In this document: in pieces, positions 45,162 through 54,395 of the stretch
How the letters are laid out: each line of letters opens with the position of its first letter
Numbering within the stretch: position 1 is the first letter of the stretch
DNA from: Bradyrhizobium symbiodeficiens
GTDB lineage: Bacteria > Pseudomonadota > Alphaproteobacteria > Rhizobiales > Xanthobacteraceae
Assembly: GCF_002266465.3 (NCBI RefSeq)
Contig: NZ_CP029427.2
Span: 2,482,501 to 2,546,500, forward strand
DNA length: 64,000 bases
Direction: 5' to 3'
Translations under genes and position numbers: made by a program
The notes under the pieces: model-generated
Database searches by the model: none
Told to the model about the DNA's origin: nothing
Seen by the model: only the letters and a program-made list of their open reading frames with translations

Positions 45162-46376
45162 ATGGACTTCCAACACTCCGCCCGTTCGCTGGAGCTGCAG
45201 GAGCGCGTTCGGCGCTTCATGCAAGCGCATGTCGAGCCGGTCGAGGAGCTCTATTACGAGCAGGTGAAGCCGGAAGCTTCGCGCTACAAGACGCCGCCGG
45301 TGCTGCAGGACCTGAAGCGGCTGGCGCGGGAGCAGGGGCTGTGGAATCTGTTTCTCTCCGGCGAGCACGGACCGGGTCTGACCAATCTCGAATATGCCCC
45401 CGTGAAGGAGATCATGGGCCGCATCCTGTGGGCGCCCGAGGTCTTCAACTGCTCCGCGCCCGACGTCGGCAACATGGAGGTGCTCGCGAACTACGCCACC
45501 AAGGCGCAGCAGGAGCGTTGGCTGAAGCCGCTGCTGGAGGGGCGGATCCGCTCCGGCTTCTCGATGACCGAGCCGCAGGTCGCCTCCAGCGATGCCACCA
45601 ACATCCAGTGCGCCATCACGCGCGACGGGGACGACTACGTCATCAACGGCCGCAAATGGTTCACATCAGGCGCGATGAACGAGGATTGCGAGATCCTGAT
45701 CGTGATGGGCAAGACCGCGCCTGACGATCCCGACCGCCACCGCCAGCAATCCATGATCCTGGTGCCCAGAAACACGCCGGGCGTCCGCATCATCAGAGAC
45801 ATGCTCACCTATGGCTATGATGACGCCCCCAGCGGCCATCCCGAGATCGTCTACGAGAACGTCCGCGTGCCCGTCGAGAACATCCTGCTCGGCGAGGGAC
45901 GCGGCTTCGAGATCGCGCAGGGGAGGTTAGGGCCCGGCCGCATCCACCATTGCATGCGGCTGATCGGCTGCGCCCAGCGCGCGCTCGAATTGATGTGCGG
46001 GCGCGCCGTCTCCCGCGTGGCCTTCGGCAAGCCGCTCGCAGAGCAGGGCTCGGTGCGCGAGGACATCGCCAACTCCTTCTGCGAGATCGCGCAGGCACGG
46101 TTGCTCACGCTTCAGGCCGCCGACAAGATGGACCGCGAGGGCAACAAGGCCGCGCGCGACCTGATCGCGGCGGCCAAGATCGTGGTGCCCGGCATGGCCG
46201 CCCGCGTCATCGACCGCGCCATCCAGATCCACGGCGCCGCCGGCGTCTCGCAGGATACGTTCCTGGCCCGCGCCTATGTCTACGCCCGTTTCATCCGCAT
46301 CGGCGACGGACCGGACCAGGTTCATCTGGCGGCGGTGGGGAAGGAGCTGATCAAGCGCGGGGGGGTGATGGGCTAG
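45162..46376 (+). CDS. Acyl-CoA dehydrogenase
   Basis: 404 residues from ATG 45162 with GGAGG 9 nt upstream. Three-domain ACAD: N-terminal helices ([25 protein letters not shown]), middle beta domain with [22 protein letters not shown] (FAD/substrate loop) and [22 protein letters not shown]-terminal helices with [22 protein letters not shown] and [33 protein letters not shown]. Resembles the long-chain/ACAD11-like bacterial group. Oxidises an acyl-CoA to the enoyl-CoA, passing electrons to ETF. Stand-alone gene, so the substrate chain is unknown. Confidence 0.93.
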   Translation: MDFQHSARSLELQERVRRFMQAHVEPVEELYYEQVKPEASRYKTPPVLQDLKRLAREQGLWNLFLSGEHGPGLTNLEYAPVKEIMGRILWAPEVFNCSAPDVGNMEVLANYATKAQQERWLKPLLEGRIRSGFSMTEPQVASSDATNIQCAITRDGDDYVINGRKWFTSGAMNEDCEILIVMGKTAPDDPDRHRQQSMILVPRNTPGVRIIRDMLTYGYDDAPSGHPEIVYENVRVPVENILLGEGRGFEIAQGRLGPGRIHHCMRLIGCAQRALELMCGRAVSRVAFGKPLAEQGSVREDIANSFCEIAQARLLTLQAADKMDREGNKAARDLIAAAKIVVPGMAARVIDRAIQIHGAAGVSQDTFLARAYVYARFIRIGDGPDQVHLAAVGKELIKRGGVMG

Positions 46377-46565
46377 GGACGTCAGCGTCCACCGTCCGCG
46401 CTTGGATGTGAATGCAATGCACGGCGCGCGCCGGCGGGTCGAGGCTGCACTGCGCGCCGCGCGTGAAGCGCCGCGTCGTTCATCTCGTGATTGAAAGGGC
46501 TGCCAAGCTGCCACTGCGGTTGCGGCGAACTGGTTCGGGCTGACCAAGCGTGCCTTGCCTCACGG

Positions 46566-46577
46566 GAACAAATGTTC
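46566..46577. promoter_or_regulatory. Inverted repeat GAACA-aa-TGTTC upstream of response regulator
   Basis: GAACAAATGTTC has 5-bp symmetrical arms and sits 46 bp before the response-regulator start in a 247-bp spacer. It could be an operator; it does not match the usual alphaproteobacterial SOS box spacing. Confidence 0.4.
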
Positions 46578-46623
46578 ACTTTTGGACTTAACGCCCGCGT
46601 GGTGGCGGCTGGAGGGTTGAGGC

Positions 46624-47016
46624 GTGCAGGGTCCTGTCTTGGTAATTCTCGTCGTTGAGGACGACTTCCTCATTCAAGATTTGGTTCAGGGCGCGCTTTC
46701 CGAGGGTGGCTTTGAAAGCGAGGTTGCCTCATCGGGGGAAGAGGCTGTGACCCTGCTCCAAGGCGACGAGAACAATTACCGTGCGCTGGTCACGGACATT
46801 CATCTTCAAGGCGCGCTCACGGGATGGGACGTCGCGAAACGCGCCAGAGAGCTCAATCCCGATATGCCGGTGATCTACATGACCGGAGCAGGTGCCGATC
46901 AGTGGCCTTCGCACGGTGTGCCGAACAGCATGCTTTTGCAAAAGCCATTCGCACCAGCGCAAGTCGTGACAGCCGTGTCGCAGCTCCTCAACCAGACGCC
47001 GCCGCCTCACGAATGA
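46624..47016 (+). CDS. Single-domain response regulator
   Basis: 130 residues from GTG 46624 with GGAGGG about 6 nt upstream. Only a receiver domain: acidic pocket Glu12-Asp13-Asp14 (VVEDDFLIQ), phospho-acceptor Asp58 (LVTDIHL), Thr in YMTGAG and Lys in LLQKPFAPAQ. No output domain, so it signals by protein contact (CheY-like or phosphorelay). No histidine kinase is encoded nearby. ALSEGGFESEVASSGEEAV is typical of stress-related alphaproteobacterial receivers, but the partner cannot be named. Confidence 0.92.
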   Translation: MQGPVLVILVVEDDFLIQDLVQGALSEGGFESEVASSGEEAVTLLQGDENNYRALVTDIHLQGALTGWDVAKRARELNPDMPVIYMTGAGADQWPSHGVPNSMLLQKPFAPAQVVTAVSQLLNQTPPPHE

Positions 47017-47176
47017 GGCGGAGTGCCTCAGCCCATTCGCAAAAGAGAAGAAGCTGGCGAGCTGAGCGTTAGGAGCAGTTGTGCAAAGGTAGCATGGTGC
47101 TTTATGGTGGGGCGACTAATGTGATGCAGGCACTGCCGACGTTGTTGCGCTCGGCATATCAGCGAGCAACTCGACA

Positions 47177-48139
47177 ATGCACAGTTCTGCCCCAGCCGGC
47201 CGGTCGTCCGGCGCGCGATCCATCGCGGCCGTTCTTGTCTCTCTCCTGACCTTGTTGATGATCTGTAGCGGCCCATCGGCTCTTGCAGCCGTCGAGCCCT
47301 TTCCCGCGGCTTTCAGGATCGAACGCATTTCGGTCAATGGTGTCACCCTGCATGTCCGCGTCGGCGGAAAGGGACCGGCAGTCGTGCTCCTGCATGGCTT
47401 CGGCGATACCGGCGACATGTGGGCGCCGCTCGCCAAGGCGCTCTACAAGGACCACACCGTGATCGTTCCCGACCTGCGCGGGATGGGGCTTTCGTCGCAA
47501 CCCGCGGGGGGCTACGACAAGAAAAACCAGGGCGTCGACATCGCCATGGTCATGGACAAGCTCAACGTCCAGAAGGCCGATCTGGTGACGCACGACATCG
47601 GCAACATGGTGGGCTATGCGCTCGCGGCGCAATATCCCGATCGCATCACCAAATGGGTCGTCATCGACGCGCCGCTGCCGGGCATCGGTCCCTGGGACGA
47701 AATCCTGAAAAGCCCCATGCTGTGGCATTTCAACTTCCGCGGCCCCGACGTCGATCGCCTGGTCAAGGGCCGCGAGCGCATCTATCTCGACCGGTTCTAC
47801 AACGACCTGTCGGCCGATCCCAAGGCCATCGACGAGGCGACGCGCAACCATTATGCGAAGCTCTACGCACGGCCTGGCAACATGCATTACGCCTTCGAGC
47901 AGTTCGCGGCGTTCGGGCAGGACGCCAAGGACAACAAGGTTTTCGCCGCGAACAAGTTGAACATGCCGATCCTCGCCCTCGGCGCCGAAAAGTCCTTTGG
48001 CGATCAGCAGGTCGCGGTCATCCGCGAGGTCGGCACCAAGGTCGACGGCGGCATCATCACCGGCTCCGGACATTGGATCATGGAGGAGCAGCCGGCGCAG
48101 ACCGTGAGCAAGGTGCGCGCTTTCCTCGACGGGAAATGA
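47177..48139 (+). CDS. Secreted alpha/beta hydrolase with Asp nucleophile
   Basis: 320 residues. Hydrophobic leader SIAAVLVSLLTLLMICSGPSALA (residues 15-37) predicts export. Core: LLHGFGDTGDMWAPLAKAL, VPDLRGMGLSSQPAGGYDK, nucleophile elbow VTHDIGNMVGYALAAQYPDRI with Asp140, and late His in GSGHWIMEEQPAQTV. This set is that of epoxide-hydrolase-related proteins. Convergent with a chemoreceptor gene (68-bp gap). Periplasmic substrate unknown. Confidence 0.87.
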   Translation: MHSSAPAGRSSGARSIAAVLVSLLTLLMICSGPSALAAVEPFPAAFRIERISVNGVTLHVRVGGKGPAVVLLHGFGDTGDMWAPLAKALYKDHTVIVPDLRGMGLSSQPAGGYDKKNQGVDIAMVMDKLNVQKADLVTHDIGNMVGYALAAQYPDRITKWVVIDAPLPGIGPWDEILKSPMLWHFNFRGPDVDRLVKGRERIYLDRFYNDLSADPKAIDEATRNHYAKLYARPGNMHYAFEQFAAFGQDAKDNKVFAANKLNMPILALGAEKSFGDQQVAVIREVGTKVDGGIITGSGHWIMEEQPAQTVSKVRAFLDGK

Positions 48140-48207
48140 CGGCGAGCTGGTTGGCCGTTTTCGGCGATGGTGTTCGACGTGGCGGACGTGCGGTCATCCC
48201 GCCTTGA

Positions 48208-49947
48208 TCATCCCGCCTTGGCGATACGGCCGTCTGCGGCTCCCGACCGCAAGTTCTGGAAGAACTTCTCCACTTCCCGCGACAGCGTGTCCGCGGTTTC
48301 GGTCAGGCTCCCCGCCGCGGTCAGCACGGAGGAGGCTGCCGTATCGGTCTCGCCGATGGCATCGCGCAGCGAGGTGATGTTGGCGACCAGCGTCTCGTTG
48401 CCTTGCGCTGCACTTTGCGCGTTGGACGAGATCTCGCGCGTGGCGGCGTCCTGCTGGCCGATGGCGCCGGCGATCGCGGAGGTGACCTCGTTGATCTCGC
48501 GCACCGCGCCGCCGATCTCGCGCACGGCATCGACCGCGTTGCGGGTCGAGGCCTGAATCATCGCGACGTTCTCGCTGATCTCCGCGGTGGCCTTGGCGGT
48601 CTGGCCCGCGAGCGCCTTCACTTCGTGGGCGACCACGGCAAAGCCGCGACCGGCTTCGCCGGCGCGCGCGGCTTCGATGGTGGCGTTGAGCGCCAGCAGA
48701 TTGGTCTGCTCGGCGATGGCCTGGATCAGGTTCAGCACGCCGTCGATGCGCTGCGTGGCTGCGGCAAGGCTCTCGATCTCGGAGATCGACTTCTCGGTGC
48801 GCTGGCCGGTCTGCTCGACCGCGCCGGCGCTCTGCCGCACCTGGCGGCCGATCTCCACCACCGAGGCCGACAGCTCCTCGGCCGCGCCTGCCACCGCCGT
48901 GACGTTGTGCGAGGCCTGCTCGGTGGCGTTCGCCGCCGTGCCGGCACGGCTGGAGGCGTCTGCGGTGACGCGGGTGATGGTCTGCGCGGTCTTGCGCATG
49001 GTGGAGGCGTTGTCGCTGAGGCCGCGCATGATAGCGCCGATCGCCCCGCGAAATTCCTCGACGGATTGCTCGATGTGGCGGGCGCGCTCCTCGCGCGCGG
49101 CGGAGCCCTGCGAGACCTCGGAGGCGAGGTTGCGGTTGCGGCCCATCGCCTCCTGGAACACCTGGATCGCGCGCGCGAGCGCGCCGATCTCGTCGGCGCG
49201 GTCGGAGTGGGGCACCACGACATTCTCGGCGCCGTCGGCGACCTGCTTGATGGTTGCGGTGATCGTGGCGAGCGGGCGGGCGACCGAGCGGGCGATGATG
49301 ATGATGCCGATCACGACCAGGGCCAGCGCCACGCCGCCGAGGCAGGTCAGCACGAAGGACAGGGTGCGATTGGTCTCCGTCTCGCGCGCGATCTGCTTGG
49401 CGCGTCCGGCATAGACCTTGGACAGCGCCTCGAGGTCCTTGTTCAGCGCCGAGCGCACCGCGCGGTTGGCATCGTTGTCGCCCCATTCCCGGCCCGCGGC
49501 CGCGTTGATCTCGACGCCGCGTCGCACCAGCTCCTTGCGGAACTCGACGAACTGCTCGATGCGCTTCTTGAAGGTGGCGAACTGCTCGGCATCGTCGGCC
49601 TTGACGATGGTCTCCCAGCGCTTCACGACGTCCAGGATCTGCGCGTTGAACTTGAGCAGGCCCTCGCCGTATTTCTTCACCACGGCGGGCTCGGTCGACA
49701 TGTAGACGCCGCGGGATTCCATGACCACCGCATAGACCAGCGAGTTGACGCGCTCGACGTTCAGCGCGGCGGCGTTCGCCGTCTCGATCGCGCTGGTCAG
49801 GTCGGCGCCGCGGCGGCTGTTGTAGTCGGACAGCATCGCCATCGCCGCCGTGAGCAGCGCGAACAGCGCGAAGATCGCATAGAGCTTGGCGGCAAGCGTG
49901 AAACGGCCGGCCAGCTTGGCGGCATTCCCAGATCGGTCTGATGTCAT
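48208..49947 (-). CDS. Methyl-accepting chemotaxis protein with HAMP domain
   Basis: 579 residues. TM1 about 17-40 ([24 protein letters not shown]), helical periplasmic sensor about 41-190 ([30 protein letters not shown]...), TM2 about 195-217 ([23 protein letters not shown]), HAMP ([19 protein letters not shown]), then the signalling domain with tip [33 protein letters not shown]. No NWETF-like pentapeptide at the end (RIAKAG). The all-helical sensor with conserved ESRGVYMS belongs to the HBM/4-helix-bundle-like class; ligand unknown. Confidence 0.93.
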   Translation of the reverse strand: MTSDRSGNAAKLAGRFTLAAKLYAIFALFALLTAAMAMLSDYNSRRGADLTSAIETANAAALNVERVNSLVYAVVMESRGVYMSTEPAVVKKYGEGLLKFNAQILDVVKRWETIVKADDAEQFATFKKRIEQFVEFRKELVRRGVEINAAAGREWGDNDANRAVRSALNKDLEALSKVYAGRAKQIARETETNRTLSFVLTCLGGVALALVVIGIIIIARSVARPLATITATIKQVADGAENVVVPHSDRADEIGALARAIQVFQEAMGRNRNLASEVSQGSAAREERARHIEQSVEEFRGAIGAIMRGLSDNASTMRKTAQTITRVTADASSRAGTAANATEQASHNVTAVAGAAEELSASVVEIGRQVRQSAGAVEQTGQRTEKSISEIESLAAATQRIDGVLNLIQAIAEQTNLLALNATIEAARAGEAGRGFAVVAHEVKALAGQTAKATAEISENVAMIQASTRNAVDAVREIGGAVREINEVTSAIAGAIGQQDAATREISSNAQSAAQGNETLVANITSLRDAIGETDTAASSVLTAAGSLTETADTLSREVEKFFQNLRSGAADGRIAKAG

Positions 49948-50265
49948 GATGTTCAGGGGCCCGGAATGGCCTGAAGCGGCCGGTGAGCGGGGGTCGTTCG
50001 AATTTAATGCAAAACTATGCAGAACGAAGATGGACGCGGCGTTAACGCGGGAGCCGCGGGGAGGGACGCCGGTTTGGCGGAATGACCAAGGATTTCAGCT
50101 GCTTGTCTGTGTTTGATCGGTTTCCGGAAAATCGCTCCGTCAATTCGCGGGGGTGCCCCAAAAGGTCGGCGTGCATGCTGGCCGCCAAGCGCGTATTCCT
50201 GAGATCGGGATCGCCTTCAGATCGCTTTGGACTCGGCCACCGGCCGACGCACCCCGGAGAGGCCC
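49948..50265. other. 318-bp intergenic region between divergent MCP and eutB
   Basis: Shared upstream region of two divergent genes. I see an AT-richer patch around 49999-50030 (TTCGAATTTAATGCAAAACT) that may carry a promoter. I find no convincing open reading frame, no palindromic repeat, and no recognisable cobalamin riboswitch. Confidence 0.6.
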
Positions 50266-51648
50266 TTGGTCTACCGCCACACCATCGACGCCACGACCCA
50301 CACCTTCCCGGACCTGCGCGATCTCCTTGCCAAGGCGACGCCGCCGCGCTCCGGTGACCGGCTGGCCGGGATCGCCGCCGGCACCGCCGAGCAGATGATT
50401 GCGGCGCGGATGGCGCTGGCCGACGTTCCGCTCGGCCAGTTCCTGCAGGAAGCCGTGATCCCCTATGAGGCCGACGAGGTCACCCGCCTCGTCATCGACA
50501 GCCACGACGCCAAGGCCTTCGCGCCGGTGGCATCCCTGACGGTCGGCGGCTTCCGCGACTGGCTGCTGTCCGATGCCGCCACGCCGGAGGTCCTGCGCAA
50601 GCTGGCGGGCGGCATCACGCCGGAGATGGCCGCCGCGGTGTCGAAGCTGATGCGCAACCAGGATCTGATCCTGGCGGCGCGGAAATGCGAGGTCGTCACA
50701 GCCTTCCGCAACACCATCGGCCTGAAGGGGCGGATGAGCACGCGGCTGCAGCCCAACCATCCGTTCGACGATGCCAGGGGCATCACCGCCTCGATCCTCG
50801 ATGGCATCCTGCTGGGCGCCGGCGATGCCTGCATCGGCATCAACCCGGCCAGTGACGATCCGGCCGTCATCGCGCAATTGTTGCGGTTGCTCGACGAGAT
50901 CATCACGCGGCTGAAGATCCCGACGCAAGGCTGCGTGCTGACCCATGTCACGACGACGCTGTCGCTGATCGGGCAGGGCGTGCCGGTCGATCTGGTCTTC
51001 CAGTCGGTCGCCGGCACCGAGGCCGCCAACCGCAGTTTCGGCGTCGACCTGGCGCTCCTGAAGGAGGCACAGGAGGCCGGGTTGTCGCAGCGGCGCGGCA
51101 CCGTCGGGCAGAACGTGATGTATTTCGAGACCGGCCAGGGCTCGGCGCTGTCGGCGGGCGCCCATCACGGCGTCGACCAGCAGACCTGCGAGGCGCGCGC
51201 CTATGCAGTCGCCCGCGCCTTTGCCCCGCTGCTGGTCAACAGCGTGGTCGGCTTCATCGGCCCGGAATATCTCTATGACGGCAAGGAAATCATCCGTGCC
51301 GGGCTGGAGGACCATTTCTGCGGCAAATTGCTTGGCCTACCGCTCGGAATCGACATCTGCTACACCAACCACGCCGAGGCGGACCAGGACGACATGGACA
51401 ATCTGCTGACGCTGCTCGCCGCCGCCGGCGTCACCTTCATCATGGGCATCCCTGGTGCCGACGACGTCATGCTGAACTACCAGTCGACGTCCTTTCACGA
51501 CGCGCTCTATGTCCGAGACGTCTTCGGTCTGCGCCGTGCCCCGGAATTCGACGACTGGCTCGTGCGGTCGGGTCTTGCGGGCGCCGATTTCCGTCTGGCC
51601 GGCGATGCAGGCCTGCTGCCCGATTTTGCCTCGCGGCTGATCGCCTGA
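50266..51648 (+). CDS. eutB: Ethanolamine ammonia-lyase large subunit
   Basis: About 460 residues. Start most likely TTG 50266 (LVYRHTIDATTHTFPDL), with GGAGAGG 4-10 nt upstream; another TTG 13 codons earlier is less supported. TIM-barrel EutB: VLRKLAGGITPEMAAAVSKLMRNQDLILAARKC, LQPNHPFDDARGITASILDGILLGAGDACIGINPASD, QGCVLTHVTTTL, QSVAGTEAANRSFGVDLALL, QNVMYFETGQGSALSAGAHHGVDQQTCEARAYAVAR, GIDICYTNHAEADQDDMDNLL. With EutC it splits ethanolamine into acetaldehyde and ammonia using adenosylcobalamin. Unusually, eutC is not adjacent: hpnP lies between. Confidence 0.95.
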   Translation: MVYRHTIDATTHTFPDLRDLLAKATPPRSGDRLAGIAAGTAEQMIAARMALADVPLGQFLQEAVIPYEADEVTRLVIDSHDAKAFAPVASLTVGGFRDWLLSDAATPEVLRKLAGGITPEMAAAVSKLMRNQDLILAARKCEVVTAFRNTIGLKGRMSTRLQPNHPFDDARGITASILDGILLGAGDACIGINPASDDPAVIAQLLRLLDEIITRLKIPTQGCVLTHVTTTLSLIGQGVPVDLVFQSVAGTEAANRSFGVDLALLKEAQEAGLSQRRGTVGQNVMYFETGQGSALSAGAHHGVDQQTCEARAYAVARAFAPLLVNSVVGFIGPEYLYDGKEIIRAGLEDHFCGKLLGLPLGIDICYTNHAEADQDDMDNLLTLLAAAGVTFIMGIPGADDVMLNYQSTSFHDALYVRDVFGLRRAPEFDDWLVRSGLAGADFRLAGDAGLLPDFASRLIA

Positions 51649-51658
51649 GGCGCCAAAT

Positions 51659-51672
51659 TTTCCTTCAGGAAA
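51659..51672. other. Small inverted repeat TTTCCT-tc-AGGAAA after eutB
   Basis: Perfect 6-bp arms with a 2-nt centre, 10 bp after the eutB stop and 122 bp before the hpnP start. Could be part of an hpnP promoter or operator; too short to be a good terminator. Confidence 0.4.
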
Positions 51673-51793
51673 CTATCTGCGCCTCCCGGGATTATGGTCA
51701 CGCCACAATATTGAGAAATTCCGGCGACAGCATTACGCTATGTGTCTGGCTGGCAATTTCCGCAACCAGATCGAGTGTGGCGGGGGAGCTTTG

Positions 51794-53380
51794 ATGCGAG
51801 CTGCAAGTAACGGAACGTCCCGGCGGATTCTATGTGTGTTTCCGCGCTACACCTCGTCGTTCGGCACGTTCGAGCATTCCTATCCCCTGACCGATGGCGT
51901 CCGCGCCTTCATGCCGCCGCAGGGGCTTTTGCTGCTCGCGGCCTATCTGCCGCAGGAGTGGCAGGTCAAATTCGTCGACGAGAACCTGCGTCGTGCGACC
52001 AGGGAAGAGTTCGAATGGGCGGAAGCCGTCTTCGTCAGCGGCATGCACATCCAGCGCCAGCAGATGAACGACATCTGCCGCCGCGCGCATGAATTCGATC
52101 TGCCGGTCGCGCTCGGCGGTCCGTCCGTCAGCGCCTGTCCCGACTATTATCCGTCGTTCGACTATCTCCATGTCGGTGAGCTCGGCGATGCCACCAACCA
52201 GCTGATCGAGATACTGTCGCGCGACACCTCGCGTCCCGAGGTCCAGGTGGTGCTGACCACCAAGGATCGCGTGCCGATGACGGAGTTTCCGATCCCGGCC
52301 TACGAACTCGCCGAGGTGAAGAAATATTTCCTCGGCAGCATCCAGTATTCCAGCGGCTGTCCGTATCAGTGCGAGTTCTGCGACATCCCCGGCCTCTACG
52401 GCCGCAACCCGCGCATCAAGTCGCCGGAGCAGATCATCGCCGAGCTCGACCGCCTGCGCGAATGCGGCATGACCGACACGGTCTATTTCGTCGATGACAA
52501 TTTCATCGGCAACCGCAAGGCGGCGATGGATCTGTTGCCGCATCTGATCGAATGGCAGAAGCGGACCGGCTACGTGGTGCGGCTTGCCTGCGAGGCGACG
52601 CTCAACATCGCCAAGCGGCCCGAGATCCTCGAGAAGATGCGCGAGGCCTATTTCATCACCATCTTCTGCGGCATCGAGACGCCGGATCCCGAAGCGCTGA
52701 AGGCGATGCAGAAGGACCACAACATGATGGTCCCGATCCTGGAGGGCGTGCGCACCATCAACTCCTACGGCCTGGAGGTGGTGTCCGGCATCATCATGGG
52801 GCTCGACACCGACAAGCCGAATACGGCGGAGGCGCTGCTCGGCTTCGTCGAGGAGTCCCGGATTCCGCTGCTCACGATCAACCTGCTCCAGGCGCTGCCG
52901 AAGACGCCGCTGTGGGACCGGCTGGAGCGCGAGGGGCGCCTCGTTCACGACGACGGCCGCGATTCCAACGTCGATTTCCTGTTGCCCTACGACGATGTCG
53001 TGGCGTCCTGGAAGCATGCCATGGGCGTCGCCTACGAGCCCGAGAAGGTCTATGCGCGCTACCAGCATCAGTGCGACAACGTCTATGTGCACCGCATGAA
53101 GATGCCGGTACCGGACGAGATGAAGACCTGGCCCAACATCAGGCGCGGCCTCGTCATGCTGCGCAACATCTTCTGGAAGGTCGGCGTGCTCGGCGACTAC
53201 AAGCGCGTGTTCTGGAAGTTCGCGTGGGGGCGCATCAGGCGCGGCGATCTCGAAGGCCTGATCGGATGCACCCTGATCGCGCACCACCTCATCACCTTTG
53301 CGCGCGCGGCATCGAGCGGCAGGCAGAACGCCTCGAACTACTCGATCCGGCTGCGCGAGGCCGCCGTTCCCGCCGAATGA
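51794..53380 (+). CDS. hpnP: Hopanoid C-2 methylase, B12-binding radical SAM
   Basis: 528 residues from ATG 51794 with GGGGGAG upstream; the earlier frame start has no ribosome site. N-terminal B12-binding Rossmann domain (residues about 11-140: RRILCVFPRYTSSFG, PPQGLLLLAAYLPQEWQVKFVDEN, LPVALGGPSVSACPDYY). Radical SAM domain with the [4Fe-4S] cysteines Cys189, Cys193 and Cys196 (SSGCPYQCEFCDIPGLYGR), then VYFVDDNFIGNRKAAMDLL and FCGIETPDPEALKAMQK. The C-terminal DUF4070 region (LQALPKTPLWDRLEREGRL, RYQHQCDNVYVHRMKMPVPDEM) marks HpnP. Methylates hopanoids at C-2 using SAM and methylcobalamin. Sits between eutB (145 bp) and eutC (6 bp), upstream of the hpn cluster. Confidence 0.92.
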   Translation: MRAASNGTSRRILCVFPRYTSSFGTFEHSYPLTDGVRAFMPPQGLLLLAAYLPQEWQVKFVDENLRRATREEFEWAEAVFVSGMHIQRQQMNDICRRAHEFDLPVALGGPSVSACPDYYPSFDYLHVGELGDATNQLIEILSRDTSRPEVQVVLTTKDRVPMTEFPIPAYELAEVKKYFLGSIQYSSGCPYQCEFCDIPGLYGRNPRIKSPEQIIAELDRLRECGMTDTVYFVDDNFIGNRKAAMDLLPHLIEWQKRTGYVVRLACEATLNIAKRPEILEKMREAYFITIFCGIETPDPEALKAMQKDHNMMVPILEGVRTINSYGLEVVSGIIMGLDTDKPNTAEALLGFVEESRIPLLTINLLQALPKTPLWDRLEREGRLVHDDGRDSNVDFLLPYDDVVASWKHAMGVAYEPEKVYARYQHQCDNVYVHRMKMPVPDEMKTWPNIRRGLVMLRNIFWKVGVLGDYKRVFWKFAWGRIRRGDLEGLIGCTLIAHHLITFARAASSGRQNASNYSIRLREAAVPAE

Positions 53381-53386
53381 CGCGAC

Positions 53387-54172
53387 ATGTCTGATCCGGC
53401 CCTTCCGCGCCGTCCGACCCTCGATCTGCGGGCGTTCACGCCGGCGCGGGTCGCGATCGGGCGTAGCGGCGCGAGCGTGCCGACCAAGGCGCTGCTCGAT
53501 TTCACGCTCGATCATGCCCGCGCCCGCGATGCCGTGCATGCCGCCTTCGATGCGCCGCGTCTGGCCGCCGATCTCGGCGCGCTGGGACTTGCCGTCACCG
53601 AGGTGAGGAGCCAGGCGGTCGACCGCAAGGACTATCTGCGGCGGCCGGATCTGGGACGGCGGCTCGACCCCGGCTCGGCCGGGGTTCTGGCACAAGCGGC
53701 CCCGGCGCCGTGCCGGCTCGCGCTCGTGATCGGCGACGGCCTGTCCGCGGCGGCGGTCCACGCCCATGCGGCGGCCCTGGTGAGTCGCCTGCTGCCGCTG
53801 CTCGCGGAAGGAGATGACGTCGCGATCGACCATGCCGTCGTCGCCTCAGGCGCGCGTGTCGCGCTCGGCGACGAGATCGGCGTCCTTCTCGGCGCGCGCA
53901 TGGCCCTGATGCTGATCGGCGAGCGGCCGGGCCTTTCGGCGCCCGACAGCCTCGGCGCCTATCTGACCTTTGCGCCGAAGCCCGGCCGCAGCGACGCCGA
54001 GCGCAATTGCGTGTCGAACATCCACCACGCCGGGTTGAGCTACGACGAGGCCGCCTTCAAGATCGCCTGGCTGGTTCGCGAGGGGCTGGCGCGGCAGGTC
54101 AGCGGCGTGGCGCTGAAGGACGAGAGTGCGGACCGCGCGCCGCGCCGAATTGGCGCGGCGTTGCCCGAATGA
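53387..54172 (+). CDS. eutC: Ethanolamine ammonia-lyase small subunit
   Basis: 261 residues. EutC features: [82 protein letters not shown] (cobalamin-binding region), [73 protein letters not shown]. Starts 6 bp after hpnP, so it is translated from the same mRNA. Completes the EutBC lyase. No eut microcompartment or reactivase (eutA) gene is visible in the window. Confidence 0.95.
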   Translation: MSDPALPRRPTLDLRAFTPARVAIGRSGASVPTKALLDFTLDHARARDAVHAAFDAPRLAADLGALGLAVTEVRSQAVDRKDYLRRPDLGRRLDPGSAGVLAQAAPAPCRLALVIGDGLSAAAVHAHAAALVSRLLPLLAEGDDVAIDHAVVASGARVALGDEIGVLLGARMALMLIGERPGLSAPDSLGAYLTFAPKPGRSDAERNCVSNIHHAGLSYDEAAFKIAWLVREGLARQVSGVALKDESADRAPRRIGAALPE

Positions 54173-54395
54173 CCGGCACCGCCGGCCCAGATCGCCACTT
54201 CTTGATCGATTTGGCCACACTTCGCCTGCTTGCGAAAAGACCGGTTCACCTGCTAAACCGCTGCCGGCGATTTCCCGCGCATTTTCAAAGGGCAAGCCTC
54301 CCATTGGCAAGCCTCCCGCTGGTATGGCGTTTTCAAGCCGTTCGCGGGGCGCGCAATAAGCTCTCAGACCGAGCCGATTAGGAACTGGATAAGGC

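Noticed and set aside
46566..46577. LexA/SOS box
   Set aside because: GAAC-N4-GTTC is the Gram-positive spacing; alphaproteobacterial boxes use direct GTTC-N7-GTTC type repeats, and the downstream gene is not an SOS gene.
48403..49941. 512-residue plus-strand frame
   Set aside because: Antisense to the chemoreceptor gene; repetitive Gly/Arg/Asp composition.
49948..50265. Cobalamin riboswitch before eutB
   Set aside because: I could not find the conserved B12-box sequence or a matching set of helices.
51659..51793. EcfG-type (GGAAC-N16/17-CGTT) promoter upstream of hpnP
   Set aside because: Only GGAAAC at 51668 is present and no CGTT lies at the right distance, so I do not call it although hpnP regulation by EcfG has been reported in Rhodopseudomonas.
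51830..53833. 667-residue minus-strand frame
   Set aside because: Covers hpnP and part of eutC in antisense; no recognisable domain.
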